This document shows positions 55,460 through 64,000 of a stretch of 64,000 nucleotides of DNA, piece after piece. Source of the stretch: Streptomyces minutiscleroticus (GTDB lineage: Bacteria; Actinomycetota; Actinomycetes; Streptomycetales; Streptomycetaceae); the NCBI RefSeq assembly GCF_014650875.1, contig NZ_BMVU01000007.1, forward strand, positions 1 to 64,000. Reading direction: 5' to 3'. Made by a program: the position numbers and the translations under genes. Within the stretch, counting starts at the first letter, position 1. Each line of letters opens with the position of its first letter. The notes beneath the pieces are model-generated. The model saw only the letters and a program-made list of their open reading frames with translations. It had not been told where the DNA came from and made no database searches.

Positions 55460-56344
55460 TCAGCCGGCGAGGATCTCGCGGGCCAGCTTCGCCGTCTCGG
55501 TCGGGGTCTTGCCGACCTTGACGCCGGCGGCCTCCAGGGCCTCCTTCTTGGCCTGGGCGGTGCCGGAGGAGCCGGAGACGATGGCGCCGGCGTGGCCCAT
55601 GGTCTTGCCCTCGGGCGCGGTGAAGCCCGCGACGTAGCCGACGACCGGCTTGGTCACGTTCTCCTTGATGAAGGCCGCGGCCCGCTCCTCGGCGTCGCCG
55701 CCGATCTCGCCGATCATGACGATCAGGTCGGTGTCGGGGTCGTCCTGGAAGGCGGCCAGGGCGTCGATGTGCGTGGTGCCGATGATCGGGTCGCCACCGA
55801 TGCCGACGGCGGTGGAGAAGCCGATGTCGCGCAGCTCGTACATCATCTGGTACGTCAGCGTGCCGGACTTCGAGACCAGGCCGATGCGGCCCGGCTTGGT
55901 GATGTCGCCCGGGATGATGCCGACGTTGGACTGGCCCGGGGTGATGATGCCGGGGCAGTTCGGGCCGATGATGCGGGTCTTGTTGCCCTTCTTGCCCGCG
56001 TACGCCCAGAAGGACGCCGTGTCGTGCACGGCGATGCCCTCGGTGATCACGACGGCCAGCGGGATCTCGGCGTCGATGGCCTCGACGACCGCGTCCTTGG
56101 TGAACTTCTCCGGCACGAAGATGACGGACACGTTCGCGCCGGTCTTCTCGATGGCCTCCTTGACGGTCCCGAAGACGGGTACCTCGGTGCCGTCGAAGTC
56201 CACGGTCTGCCCCGCCTTGCGCGGGTTCACGCCGCCCACGACGTTGGTGCCGTCACCGAGCATGAGCTTGGTGTGCTTCATGCCGGTGGCGCCGGTCATG
56301 CCCTGGACGATGACCTTGCTGTCCTTGTTGAGCCAGATAGCCAT
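55460..56344 (-). CDS. sucD: Succinyl-CoA ligase alpha subunit
   Basis: This 294-residue subunit carries the phosphohistidine. Motifs are [56 protein letters not shown], and the active-site loop [20 protein letters not shown] with the phosphorylated His. With SucC it makes ATP/GTP from succinyl-CoA in the TCA cycle. It follows sucC by 28 bp. Confidence 0.97.
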   Translation of the reverse strand: MAIWLNKDSKVIVQGMTGATGMKHTKLMLGDGTNVVGGVNPRKAGQTVDFDGTEVPVFGTVKEAIEKTGANVSVIFVPEKFTKDAVVEAIDAEIPLAVVITEGIAVHDTASFWAYAGKKGNKTRIIGPNCPGIITPGQSNVGIIPGDITKPGRIGLVSKSGTLTYQMMYELRDIGFSTAVGIGGDPIIGTTHIDALAAFQDDPDTDLIVMIGEIGGDAEERAAAFIKENVTKPVVGYVAGFTAPEGKTMGHAGAIVSGSSGTAQAKKEALEAAGVKVGKTPTETAKLAREILAG

Positions 56345-56372
56345 GGTGTGTTGACGTCCTCGTCCTAGGTGC

Positions 56373-57551
56373 TTACTTGGCGGCGGCCAGCTCGGCGGCC
56401 TTGTCGGCCGCGCCGTCCATGGTGTCGACGCGCTGGACCAGCGGGTGGTCGGCGTCGTCGAGGATCTTGCGGCCCAGCTCGGCGTTGTTGCCGTCGAGGC
56501 GGACGACGAGCGGCTTCTCGACCTTCTCGCCCTTCTCCTCGAGGAGCTTCAGGGCCTGCACGATGCCGTTGGCGACCTCGTCGCAGGCGGTGATGCCGCC
56601 GAAGACGTTGACGAACACGGAGCGCACGTCCGCGTCACCGAGGATGATCTCCAGGCCGTTCGCCATGACCTGGGCGGAGGCGCCGCCGCCGATGTCCAGG
56701 AAGTTGGCGGGCTTGACGTTGCCGTGCTTCTCACCGGCGTACGCGACGACGTCCAGGGTGCTCATGACGAGACCCGCGCCGTTGCCGATGATGCCGACCT
56801 CGCCGTCGAGCTTGACGTAGTTGAGGCCCTTCTCCTTGGCGGCCGCCTCGAGCGGGTTGGCGGCGGCCTTGTCGTGGAGCTCCTCGAACTCGGGGTGACG
56901 GAACTCGGCGTTGTCGTCCAGCGACACCTTGCCGTCGAGGGCGATGACGTCACCGGAGGCGACCTTGGCCAGCGGGTTGACCTCGACGAGGAGGGCGTCC
57001 GACTTGATGAAGGTGTCCCACAGCTTGACCAGGACGTCCGCGACCTTGTCGGCGACCTCGGCCGGGAACTTCGCGGCCTCGACGATCTCGCGGGCCTTCT
57101 CCGGGGTCACACCGTCGATGGCGTCGATCGGGGTCTTGGCGACGGCCTCGGGGCGGGTGGCCGCCACCTCCTCGATCTCCATGCCGCCCTCGACGGAGGC
57201 GATGGAGAGGAAGGTGCGGTTGGCGCGGTCGAGGAGGAAGGAGACGTAGTACTCCTCGAGGATCTCCGGCGCGGTCTCGGCGATCATCACCTTGTGGACC
57301 GTGTGGCCCTTGATGTCCATGCCGAGGATGTCCGTCGCGCGGGCGACGGCCTCGTCCGCGGAGGCGGCCAGCTTCACACCGCCGGCCTTGCCGCGACCAC
57401 CGACCTTCACCTGCGCCTTGACGACGGACTTGCCGCCCAGACGCTCGGTGATCTCGCGCGCCGCCTCAGGCGTGTCGATGACTTCACCGGCCAGCACCGG
57501 TACATCGTGCTTGGCGAAGAGGTCCCTCGCCTGGTACTCGAACAGGTCCAC
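56373..57551 (-). CDS. sucC: Succinyl-CoA ligase beta subunit
   Basis: This 392-residue ATP-grasp subunit starts at a GTG ([20 protein letters not shown]). Features are [79 protein letters not shown] and [20 protein letters not shown]. It binds nucleotide and CoA and pairs with SucD. It is the first gene of the operon; AGGGA precedes the start at a rather long spacing. Confidence 0.97.
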   Translation of the reverse strand: MDLFEYQARDLFAKHDVPVLAGEVIDTPEAAREITERLGGKSVVKAQVKVGGRGKAGGVKLAASADEAVARATDILGMDIKGHTVHKVMIAETAPEILEEYYVSFLLDRANRTFLSIASVEGGMEIEEVAATRPEAVAKTPIDAIDGVTPEKAREIVEAAKFPAEVADKVADVLVKLWDTFIKSDALLVEVNPLAKVASGDVIALDGKVSLDDNAEFRHPEFEELHDKAAANPLEAAAKEKGLNYVKLDGEVGIIGNGAGLVMSTLDVVAYAGEKHGNVKPANFLDIGGGASAQVMANGLEIILGDADVRSVFVNVFGGITACDEVANGIVQALKLLEEKGEKVEKPLVVRLDGNNAELGRKILDDADHPLVQRVDTMDGAADKAAELAAAK

Positions 57552-58163
57552 GCGCGTCCGTCCCTATCAGGTATCTCGCGGTTCGTTGTCTGCGTGGGCG
57601 TGCCGCGAGGGCAACGTGACGGCGCGGTCACAGGGAAGGCGTGCACGGAGGCCAGGCACGCGGCATGTCCGTCTCGCAGGTTATCGCCGTGACCGGCAGG
57701 TCCCTAAATCCCAGATCACACCTGAGCGGTGATACCCGTCACAGATCGGAACCTCACCGGGACGGGGTTTGCCTGGTGAGGCCCGTGGTGCGCCCCAGGG
57801 AGGGAACGGCCCGGGAGCGCCCGCCCCGATGAGCGCGTCCCGTCCCCCGGCCGCGGGGAGCGCGGCCGGACGGATCGACGGTCCCGGCCGGCGGACCGAC
57901 GGCCCCGGCCGGACCGGCCGGCGGATCCGGCCGTCCGATCCGCTTTCCCCGCGGGGCCGGACGGTGCCTGCCCCGTCCCCCGTCCCCCGTCCCCCGTCCC
58001 CCGTTCCCTGTGGAGCCGGGCGTGGCGTCCGCCCGCCCTGCGGGCGCGGCGTCCGCGGCGGTCTCAGGCGGTCTCGTCCGAGCGGCGTCCGTGACGGTCC
58101 CACCGGGCGGCGCGTCGCCGGGGAGGGACTCACCGGCGACGCGCCGCCGCTGTCGGAACGGTC
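57552..58163. other. 612-bp region upstream of sucC
   Basis: No supported gene. Likely sucC promoter elements lie at 57670-57760, where GC drops (TTATCGCCG, CCTAAATCCCAGATCAC). An imperfect palindrome GTGATACCCGTCAC lies at 57728-57742. A (CCCCCGT)n tract lies at 57971-58007. The right end precedes the terminator zone of the VWA gene. Confidence 0.5.
57971..58007 (-). repeat. (CCCCCGT)5 tract, G-quadruplex candidate on the minus strand
   Basis: Five 7-bp CCCCCGT-like units in tandem between sucC and the VWA gene; the minus strand carries runs of five G separated by two bases. Outer units are slightly diverged. Confidence 0.75.
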
Positions 58164-59375
58164 TCACCGGGGCGGCGCGGCGCTGTCGGGTATCGGGATC
58201 GGGCGTTTCTCCAGCGCCGCCGCCATCACCTCGGGGAAGAGGTCGGGCGTGCAGGCGAAGGCCGGCGCGCCGAGGGCCGCCAGCGCCGCCGCGTGCTCCC
58301 TGTCGTACGCGGGCGCTCCCTCGTCCGACAGCGCGAGCAGCGTCACGAACTGCACGCCGGACGCCTTCATCGCCGCGACCCGCTTCAGCATCCCGTCGCG
58401 TATGCCGCCCTCGTAGAGGTCGCTGATCAGTACGACCACCGTCTCGGCGGGGCGCGTGATGCGCGACTGGCAGTACGCGAGGGCCCGGTTGATGTCCGTG
58501 CCGCCGCCGAGCCGTGTGCCGAAGAGGACGTCCACCGGATCGTCGAGCCGGTCGGTGAGGTCGACGACGGCCGTGTCGAAGACGACGAGCCGGGTGGCGA
58601 GGGACCGCATCGAGGCCAGGACCGCGCCGAACACCGAGGCGTACACGACGGACGCCGCCATCGAGCCCGACTGGTCGACGCAGAGGACGACCTCCTTGCG
58701 CACGGACCGGGACGCCCGCGCGTACCCGACGAGCCGCTCGGGCACGACCGTCCGGTACTCGGGCAGGTAGTGCTTGAGGTTCGCGGAGACCGTGCGGTTC
58801 CAGTCGATGTCGCGGTGGCGCGGCCGGTCGGCGCGGGCGCTGCGGTCGAGGGCCCCGGCGAGCGTGGCCCGGGTGCGGGCGGCGAGCCGCTTCTCCAGGT
58901 CCTCGACCACCTTCCGTACGACGGTCCGCGCCGTCTCCCTGGTCGTCTCCGGCATGGCCCTGCTGAGCGAGAGCAGGGTGCCGACGAGGTGGACGTCGGC
59001 CTCCACCGCCTCCAGCATCTCCGGTTCGAGCAGCAGGGTGGCCAGGCCGAGGCGGTCGACGGCGTCCCGCTGCATGATCTGCACGACGGAGGACGGGAAG
59101 TAGGTGCGGATGTCGCCGAGCCACCGTGCGACGGACGGCGCGGAGGCGCCGAGTCCCGCCGGACGGTCCCGCCCGGACCGTCCCTTGCCTCCCTGTCCGG
59201 CCGTCCCCCGGCCGTCGCCCTGCCCGTACAGCGCGCCGAGGGCCGCGTCCATCGCGGCGTCCCGCCCGGTGAGGCCGTGCCCGGTGCCGTCCGCCTCGTC
59301 CCCGCCGAGCACGAGCCGCCACCGGCGCAGCCGTTCGTCCGCGGGGACGCGCCCGCCGTGCCCGGGTTCCGTCAT
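58164..59375 (-). CDS. VWA-domain protein of the MoxR/DUF5682 module
   Basis: The product has 403 residues. The N-terminal 190 residues are helical (TETTRETARTVVRKVVEDL), then a von Willebrand A domain starts at about residue 225 with a complete metal-ion site: VVLCVDQSGSMAASVVYASV (DxSxS), GGGTDINRALAYCQ (Thr) and ISDLYEGG (Asp). Its start overlaps the DUF5682 stop (ATGA). In E. coli the equivalent is YehP. It likely works with the MoxR ATPase as a chaperone pair. Confidence 0.9.
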   Translation of the reverse strand: MTEPGHGGRVPADERLRRWRLVLGGDEADGTGHGLTGRDAAMDAALGALYGQGDGRGTAGQGGKGRSGRDRPAGLGASAPSVARWLGDIRTYFPSSVVQIMQRDAVDRLGLATLLLEPEMLEAVEADVHLVGTLLSLSRAMPETTRETARTVVRKVVEDLEKRLAARTRATLAGALDRSARADRPRHRDIDWNRTVSANLKHYLPEYRTVVPERLVGYARASRSVRKEVVLCVDQSGSMAASVVYASVFGAVLASMRSLATRLVVFDTAVVDLTDRLDDPVDVLFGTRLGGGTDINRALAYCQSRITRPAETVVVLISDLYEGGIRDGMLKRVAAMKASGVQFVTLLALSDEGAPAYDREHAAALAALGAPAFACTPDLFPEVMAAALEKRPIPIPDSAAPPR

Positions 59376-62203
59376 CGGTCCGCCCCCACGAGATCGTTGC
59401 CGCTGCCGCCGTTGCCGCCCTTACTGCCGCTGCCGCCGCTGCTTCCGCCGCTGCCGTTGCTTCCGCTGTTGCCGTTGCTGTCGTCGCCGGGGGCGGCGTA
59501 CGGTCCGGACGGGCCGGCACCGGACGGCTCGACCGGGCCGGAAGGGCCCCCTGGGCCGTTCGGGGCTCCTGGACCACCCGGGCCGTCCAGATCTCCCGGG
59601 CCGTCCGGGCCGCCCGGGCCGCCCGGCTCGTCGCGGCCGAGCAGCAGGCGCAGTACCGGGAGGACGGCGTCGGCACGCCTCGCGTCGGGGTCCGGGGCGA
59701 AGCCCGGTACCGCGGTGACGGCCGCGGTACCGCCCGGCGCGCCGGGTCCCCGTCGCACCAGTTCCCCCAGCGTCCGGCGCACGCCGGGCTCGTACGCCGA
59801 GAACGTGCGGCGCAGCAGCGGCAGCACGTCGGTGAACGCGTCCGCGGGCACCCCGGTCAGCCACGCGTCGACCAGCCCGAGCAGCCGCTCGTCGTGCACG
59901 AGGAGCAGGCCGCCGCCGGAGCTCCCGCCGACGAACCCCTCGATCCACGCGGCCGCGTCCCCGGGCGCCGTGCCCGGCGACAGCACGAGCCCCATCAGCC
60001 GGGCGGCCTCCTCCCGCGCGAGCCGCCCCTCGTCGAGCAGCATGCGCACGGCGCGGCCCCGCAGGACGCCGTGGACGGTGTCGCGGGTGGCGAGCGCGCG
60101 CAGCACGCCGTGCCACCGGTCCCGGATGTCCGGCCGCACGCCCGCCGCCGCGACCGTGGTGCCGCTCTCGGCCAGCAGGCCCACCGCCCCGTGCACCGCG
60201 TCCACGTGGCGGCGCATCTCCTCGGCCGCCTCCGCGTCCAGCGCGGCACAGGCCGGGGGCAGCCCGACGAAGACGCGTTCGGCGAGTCCGGCCGCGACCC
60301 CGGCCAGCGCCCCGGTGTCCGTGCCGCGGACGTCGCCGTAGCGCAGGGAGCGCACCAGGGCGGGCAGCGCCTGGGCGAGGCGGCCCACGTCGGCGTCGAG
60401 CGCGGCGCGGTCGGCGAGCACGCGCATCACCACGGGGAGGGCGTCCGGGAGCCCGGCGCGCAGGCAGTCTTCGGCGAGCGCCGTGACGTCGGCGAGCGTG
60501 CGCGCGGCGACGGCGTCCGACCCGGCCTTCGCGGTCGCGGCCGCCGGCACGGTCGTGCCCCAGATCCCGGCCTCGGCGACGCGCACCGCCAGTTCCGGCT
60601 CCCACCTCAGCCGCCATGTCTCCCGGAAGGTGCCCGTGCTCCCCCGCGACGCGGCGGCCTCCCCCCACGGGACGCCGAGGAGCCGCAGCCGGTGCAGCAG
60701 TCTGCTGCGCTCCGCGTCGTTGTCCTTGCGCAGGTCGAGCTCCAGCTCCCGCTCGGCGGCCTCCGGTTTGAGCCGCAGCCGGCGCTGGGCGCGGGCGAGG
60801 TCCCGCTGCAGCGGTACGGCGGGCGCGGCGTCGGGGACCTCGCCGAGGACGTCGCCGACGACGAGCCGGTCGTGCACCAGCGCGAGCGGGACGTCGGACC
60901 CGTCGCACATCACGGCCCGTACGGCGTCCGTGGTCTCGGTCAGCCCGGCGAGCGGCCGGCCGCGCAGCGCGGCCAGCGTGTCCGCCAGCCGTACGGCCTC
61001 GATGACGTGCGCGGACGACACGATCCGGTCCTCCTGCCGCAGCAGCCCGGCCACCTTGGCCAGCCACCGCTCGACCGGCCGGTCGGGGGCGTCGAACAGA
61101 TGCCCGTACCAGCCCGGCGAGTCGATCCCCGCGCCGTAACCGCTCGCCCGGGCCAGCCTCCGGTGCGTCCAGGGCACCCACGTCATGTCGGTCCTCACCC
61201 TGGGCAGCCCCTTCAGCAGGGCCCGGTCGGCGGCGACGGCCGCCCTGAGCCGCAGCGCCGGTACGTGCCAGGCGCCGCACACCACGGCGACCCGGTCGTC
61301 CCCGAACTCCCGCCGGGCGGCGCGGACCTTCAGCCGCATGTGCGCCTCGCGCACGAGGTCCCGCTCGTGCCCGCCCGTCCCGTACGCCTCCCGCAGCGCG
61401 CCCATCGCCTCGGCCAGCACCTCGAACGGGGCGAGCGCGTCGGTCCCCGCCCCGTCCCGGTGCTCGACGACGTCCTCCCACCAGCGCTCCGGGTCGTCGT
61501 ACCCGGCGGTCCCGGCGAGCACCGCGAGCGGGTCCACCCGCACCGCCGCTTCCCGCTCCCCCTCCGGGGCTTCCTGCTCTCCGGCCCCCCGCTCCGGGAC
61601 GCCCGGTTCCGCAGCCCCCGTCTCCGGCTCCGGGACCTCCCGTTCCCCCGTCCTCTGTTCCGGTGCCCCCTCCTCCTGTCTCTTCCGCCTCTCCGGCCGG
61701 CCGTCGCCGTCCCCGTGGCCCTCTTCCCCGCCCCACGCCAGGGTGTGCGCCGCCGGGAGGTCGATGAAGCGGACCTCGGCGCCGTGCCGCAGGGCCCAGC
61801 GGATCGCCACCCACTCCGGGGAGAAGGCGGCCAGCGGCCAGAACGCCGACCGCCCGGGTTCGTCGACGGCATGGGCGAGCAGCGCGACCGGCGGCCGCAT
61901 GTCCTCCCCGGCGGCGAGGGGGACCAGCGCGTCCGCCTCCGGCGGCCCCTCGACGAGGACGACGGCGGGCCGTGCCGCGTCCAGCGCGGCGCGCACGGCC
62001 CGGGCCGAGCCGGGCCCGTGGTGGCGCACACCGAGCAGCAACGGCCCCGCGGCACGCCTCTCCGCCGCCGTGTCCGCGGCACGCACCCTCGCCGCCGTGT
62101 CCCCGGTACGCGTTCCCGCCGCCGTGTTCCCGGCACGCGCCCCGGCCGTCGCCTCCGTACCGGCTGCCGCGCCGGTGTCCGTGGCGGCGTCCGCGTCCGT
62201 CAT
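59372..62203 (-). CDS. DUF5682 family protein
   Basis: The product has 943 residues. An Ala/Thr-rich lead (residues 1-50) precedes the conserved LLLGVRHHGPGSARAVRAAL and VLVEGPPEADALVPLAAGED; WGGEEGHGDGDGRPERRKRQ to about residue 260 is a charged, repetitive linker; VVCGAWHVPALRLRAAVAAD and TDMTWVPWTHRRLARASGYG follow. The last 90 residues are a Gly/Pro/Ser-rich tail ending GNDLVGADR. DUF5682 proteins (E. coli YehM is one) are always linked to MoxR and VWA genes. The HHGPGSARA block suggests a TraB/hydrolase-like fold; no enzyme activity is proven. It is coupled to both neighbours by ATGA overlaps. Confidence 0.88.
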   Translation of the reverse strand: MTDADAATDTGAAAGTEATAGARAGNTAAGTRTGDTAARVRAADTAAERRAAGPLLLGVRHHGPGSARAVRAALDAARPAVVLVEGPPEADALVPLAAGEDMRPPVALLAHAVDEPGRSAFWPLAAFSPEWVAIRWALRHGAEVRFIDLPAAHTLAWGGEEGHGDGDGRPERRKRQEEGAPEQRTGEREVPEPETGAAEPGVPERGAGEQEAPEGEREAAVRVDPLAVLAGTAGYDDPERWWEDVVEHRDGAGTDALAPFEVLAEAMGALREAYGTGGHERDLVREAHMRLKVRAARREFGDDRVAVVCGAWHVPALRLRAAVAADRALLKGLPRVRTDMTWVPWTHRRLARASGYGAGIDSPGWYGHLFDAPDRPVERWLAKVAGLLRQEDRIVSSAHVIEAVRLADTLAALRGRPLAGLTETTDAVRAVMCDGSDVPLALVHDRLVVGDVLGEVPDAAPAVPLQRDLARAQRRLRLKPEAAERELELDLRKDNDAERSRLLHRLRLLGVPWGEAAASRGSTGTFRETWRLRWEPELAVRVAEAGIWGTTVPAAATAKAGSDAVAARTLADVTALAEDCLRAGLPDALPVVMRVLADRAALDADVGRLAQALPALVRSLRYGDVRGTDTGALAGVAAGLAERVFVGLPPACAALDAEAAEEMRRHVDAVHGAVGLLAESGTTVAAAGVRPDIRDRWHGVLRALATRDTVHGVLRGRAVRMLLDEGRLAREEAARLMGLVLSPGTAPGDAAAWIEGFVGGSSGGGLLLVHDERLLGLVDAWLTGVPADAFTDVLPLLRRTFSAYEPGVRRTLGELVRRGPGAPGGTAAVTAVPGFAPDPDARRADAVLPVLRLLLGRDEPGGPGGPDGPGDLDGPGGPGAPNGPGGPSGPVEPSGAGPSGPYAAPGDDSNGNSGSNGSGGSSGGSGSKGGNGGSGNDLVGADR

Positions 62204-63411
62204 GCGCTCACCTCCCGGCAGGCGCGGTAGAAGTCCTTCCACCCGTCGCGCTCGCGGACGACGGCCTCCAGGTACTCCTGCCAGACGACGCGGTCGGCCG
62301 CCGGGTCGCGGACGACGGCGCCGAGGACGCCGGCGGCGACGTCGCCCGGGCGCAGCACCCCGTCGCCGAAGTGCGCGGCCAGGGCGAGGCCGTTGGTGAC
62401 GACGGAGATCGCCTCCGCCGTCGACAGCGTGCCGCTGGGCGACTTCAGCTTCGTCCGGCCGTCGGCGGTGACGCCGTTGCGCAGTTCGCGGAAGACCGTG
62501 ACGACGCGACGGATCTCGTCGACGCCGTCGGGGGCCGCGGGCAGGTCGAGCGCGCGTCCGAGCTGGTCGACGCGGCGCGCGACGATGTCGACCTCGGCGT
62601 CGGTGGTCTCGGGCAGCGGCAGCACCACCGTGTTGAAGCGGCGGCGCAGGGCGCTGGACAGCTCGTTGACCCCGCGGTCGCGGTCGTTGGCCGTGGCGAT
62701 CACGTTGAAGCCGCGTACGGCCTGCACCTCCTGGCCCAGCTCCGGTATCGGCAGCGTCTTCTCCGACAGGATCGTGATGAGCGTGTCCTGCACGTCGGCG
62801 GGGATGCGCGTCAGCTCCTCGACGCGCGCGGTCAGCCCCTGCGCCATCGCCCGCATGACGGGGCTGGGCACGAGCGCGTCGCGGCTGGGGCCGTGCGCGA
62901 GCAGCCGCGCGTAGTTCCAGCCGTAGCGGATCGCCTCCTCGGGCGTCCCGGCCGTGCCCTGGACCAGCAGCGTCGAGTCGCCGCTGACGGCGGCGGCGAG
63001 GTGCTCGGACACCCACGTCTTCGCCGTGCCGGGCACGCCGAGCAGCAGCAGCGCCCGGTCGGTGGCGAGCGTGGTGACGGCGACCTCGACGATGCGGCGC
63101 GGCCCCACGTACTTCGGTGTGATCACCGTGCCGTCCGGCAGCGCCCCGCCGAGCAGGTACGTCGCGACGGCCCACGGCGACAGCCGCCAGCGGGCCGGGC
63201 GCGGGCGGTCGTCCTGCGCGGCGAGCGCGGCCAGCTCGGCCGCGAACGCGTCCTCGGCGTGCGGCCGCAGCACCGCGTCCGCCGTCTCCCCCGCCTCCGC
63301 GCCCACACCCGCCCGCGCGTCCGTGGGCGCATCCGTGGGCGCGGACGCGGGGACGGGTGCGGAGCCGTACGGACCGGGCTCGCTGGACGTCGGGTCGACG
63401 GACACGGACAT
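62200..63411 (-). CDS. MoxR-family AAA+ ATPase
   Basis: The product has 403 residues. GAGGGG precedes the ATG. Walker A is LLGVPGTAKTWVSEHLA, the Walker B/arm region is RVEELTRIPADVQDTLITIL, sensor 1 is GFNVIATANDRDRG, and the Arg finger region is LSSALRRRFNTVVLPLP. The helical lid contains LKSPSGTLSTAEAISVVTNG. It is the first gene of the MoxR-DUF5682-VWA operon (E. coli counterpart YehL). It is divergent from the SWIM gene across a 135-bp region with a probable DNA-damage promoter. Confidence 0.93.
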   Translation of the reverse strand: MSVSVDPTSSEPGPYGSAPVPASAPTDAPTDARAGVGAEAGETADAVLRPHAEDAFAAELAALAAQDDRPRPARWRLSPWAVATYLLGGALPDGTVITPKYVGPRRIVEVAVTTLATDRALLLLGVPGTAKTWVSEHLAAAVSGDSTLLVQGTAGTPEEAIRYGWNYARLLAHGPSRDALVPSPVMRAMAQGLTARVEELTRIPADVQDTLITILSEKTLPIPELGQEVQAVRGFNVIATANDRDRGVNELSSALRRRFNTVVLPLPETTDAEVDIVARRVDQLGRALDLPAAPDGVDEIRRVVTVFRELRNGVTADGRTKLKSPSGTLSTAEAISVVTNGLALAAHFGDGVLRPGDVAAGVLGAVVRDPAADRVVWQEYLEAVVRERDGWKDFYRACREVSA

Positions 63412-63467
63412 GGCGCGTTCCCCCTCGCGGCGGTGCCGGATCGGATGTGCTTCCCACCGTGCACCAC

Positions 63468-63539
63468 GCCACTGACAACCGGCCCTGACCTGCGCGGACA
63501 CCCTCGCCAGGGTCGATTGTCAGTGGCGGCGCCTACCGT
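63468..63539. promoter_or_regulatory. Divergent PafBC-type DNA-damage promoter region (RecA-NDp motif)
   Basis: Two inverted 11-mers are present: TTGTCAGTGGC on the minus strand (complement at 63468-63478) and TTGTCAGTGGC on the plus strand (63517-63527). On the plus strand TTGTCAGTG-N8-TACCGT (63517-63539) matches exactly the mycobacterial LexA/RecA-independent promoter consensus TTGTCRGTG-N8-TANNNT, and TACCGT ends seven bases before the SWIM ATG. On the minus strand TTGTCAGTG-N8-CACGGT differs only at the first base of the -10 box, 40-50 bp before the moxR start. The SWIM transcript is predicted to be leaderless or nearly so. Confidence 0.8.
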
Positions 63540-63546
63540 CGACGAC

Positions 63547-64000
63547 ATGACACAGCAGGGGGTGCGCTGGACGGCGGACCAGGTGCTGGCACTGGCGCCT
63601 GACGCCGCGTCACGCGAGGCGGGAAGCGAGCTCGGCGCGGCGAGTCCGTGGTCGGAGGCGGGCCATTCTGACGAGGGGACGGTGTGGGGGCTGTGCAAAG
63701 GCAGTGGCAGCAAGCCGTATCGGACGGTCATCGACGTCGCGGACGCCTCGGGGCCCGCGTACACGTGCAGTTGTCCGAGCGGGAAGGTCCCGTGCAAGCA
63801 CGCGCTGGGGCTGCTGCTCCTCTGGGCGGGCGGGGACGGTGCGGTGCCGCGGGGGCAGGCGCCGGACTGGGCCGTGCGGTGGGCCTCGGACAGGCGGCGG
63901 CACGTCCGGGAGGAGGGTCGGGGGAAGAGGACGACGGACGGGGCATCTGGGGACGCGCCGGCCGGCCGGGAGGCGGCCCGGCGCAGGGCGGAGCGCCGGT
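63547..64000 (+). CDS. SWIM zinc-finger protein, N-terminal part (runs off the window)
   Basis: The first 151 residues are visible from the ATG at 63547. They start MTQQGVRWTADQVLALAPDA, and the SWIM finger is complete: YTCSCPSGKVPCKHALGLLL (CxCxnCxH), then LWAGGDGAVPRGQAPDWAVR. A charged, basic region follows. SWIM proteins bind DNA or protein through zinc; the E. coli counterpart is YehQ in the yehLMPQ cluster. It is the divergent partner of moxR and carries the better PafBC-type promoter. The C-terminus is outside the window. Confidence 0.9.
   Translation, partial: MTQQGVRWTADQVLALAPDAASREAGSELGAASPWSEAGHSDEGTVWGLCKGSGSKPYRTVIDVADASGPAYTCSCPSGKVPCKHALGLLLLWAGGDGAVPRGQAPDWAVRWASDRRRHVREEGRGKRTTDGASGDAPAGREAARRRAERR

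Overview
The window is chromosomal DNA from a Streptomyces or a very close relative. The base composition is very GC-rich with almost exclusively G or C at third codon positions. GTG starts are frequent, ATGA/GTGA start-stop overlaps are common, and the families present are actinobacterial (a SCO4848-family membrane protein, DUF3017 next to folD, a PerM-like protein, MocR regulators). No phage genes, transposons, rRNA, tRNA or CRISPR were seen. The layout reads as conserved core chromosome with accessory regulators and surface proteins between housekeeping blocks.

Left part (1-11.1 kb): the start of a methylmalonyl-CoA-mutase-like gene leaving the window, an L,D-transpeptidase, two tandem paralogous ECF sigma factor/membrane partner pairs, a pair of small paralogous unknown proteins, two further unknown genes, a GH20 hexosaminidase and an OHCU decarboxylase. 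11.2-14.7 kb: sdhCDAB closed by an 18-bp perfect hairpin. 14.9-19.5 kb: TetR regulator, Uma2-type nuclease-fold protein, RsbW-like ATPase, membrane metallophosphoesterase, SCO4848-family protein. 19.5-26.1 kb: a D,D-carboxypeptidase, then a cassette matching every step of mycobacterial decaprenyl-phosphoryl-arabinose synthesis: UbiA/DPPR synthase, PAP2 phosphatase, GtrA, DprE1 and DprE2, with a YihY-type protein. 26-31.3 kb: lipoprotein, 2H phosphoesterase, trpS, and glyA preceded by a ZTP riboswitch.

31.3-41 kb: a YgiB/YgiC-like lipoprotein/ATP-grasp pair, a MocR regulator divergent from an AhpD-like/PEP-mutase-like gene pair, an aldehyde dehydrogenase, and a three-gene membrane module whose first two proteins share a Gly-rich motif. 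41-49.2 kb: mdh with a perfect inverted repeat upstream, a HTH-transmembrane-DUF2690 protein, folD-DUF3017, an RDD protein and purNH. 49.4-57.6 kb: membrane protein, DHFR-like protein, PerM-like protein with a tetrapeptide repeat, an unusual HTH-sigma-like-transmembrane fusion, and sucCD. 58.2-64 kb: a MoxR ATPase/DUF5682/VWA operon divergent from a SWIM zinc-finger gene that runs off the window.

Central metabolism is concentrated here: SdhCDAB, SucCD and Mdh are TCA-cycle steps, while GlyA, FolD, PurN and PurH form the one-carbon/purine arm. The ZTP riboswitch links the two by sensing a stalled folate-dependent purine intermediate. The most striking observation is in the SWIM/MoxR divergent promoter. 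Two inverted copies of an 11-mer stand there, and the SWIM-side copy matches exactly the PafBC-type (LexA/RecA-independent) DNA-damage promoter consensus TTGTCRGTG-N8-TANNNT. This predicts that the poorly understood MoxR/DUF5682/VWA/SWIM system is DNA-damage inducible. All function calls were made by reading motifs; no database search was run.
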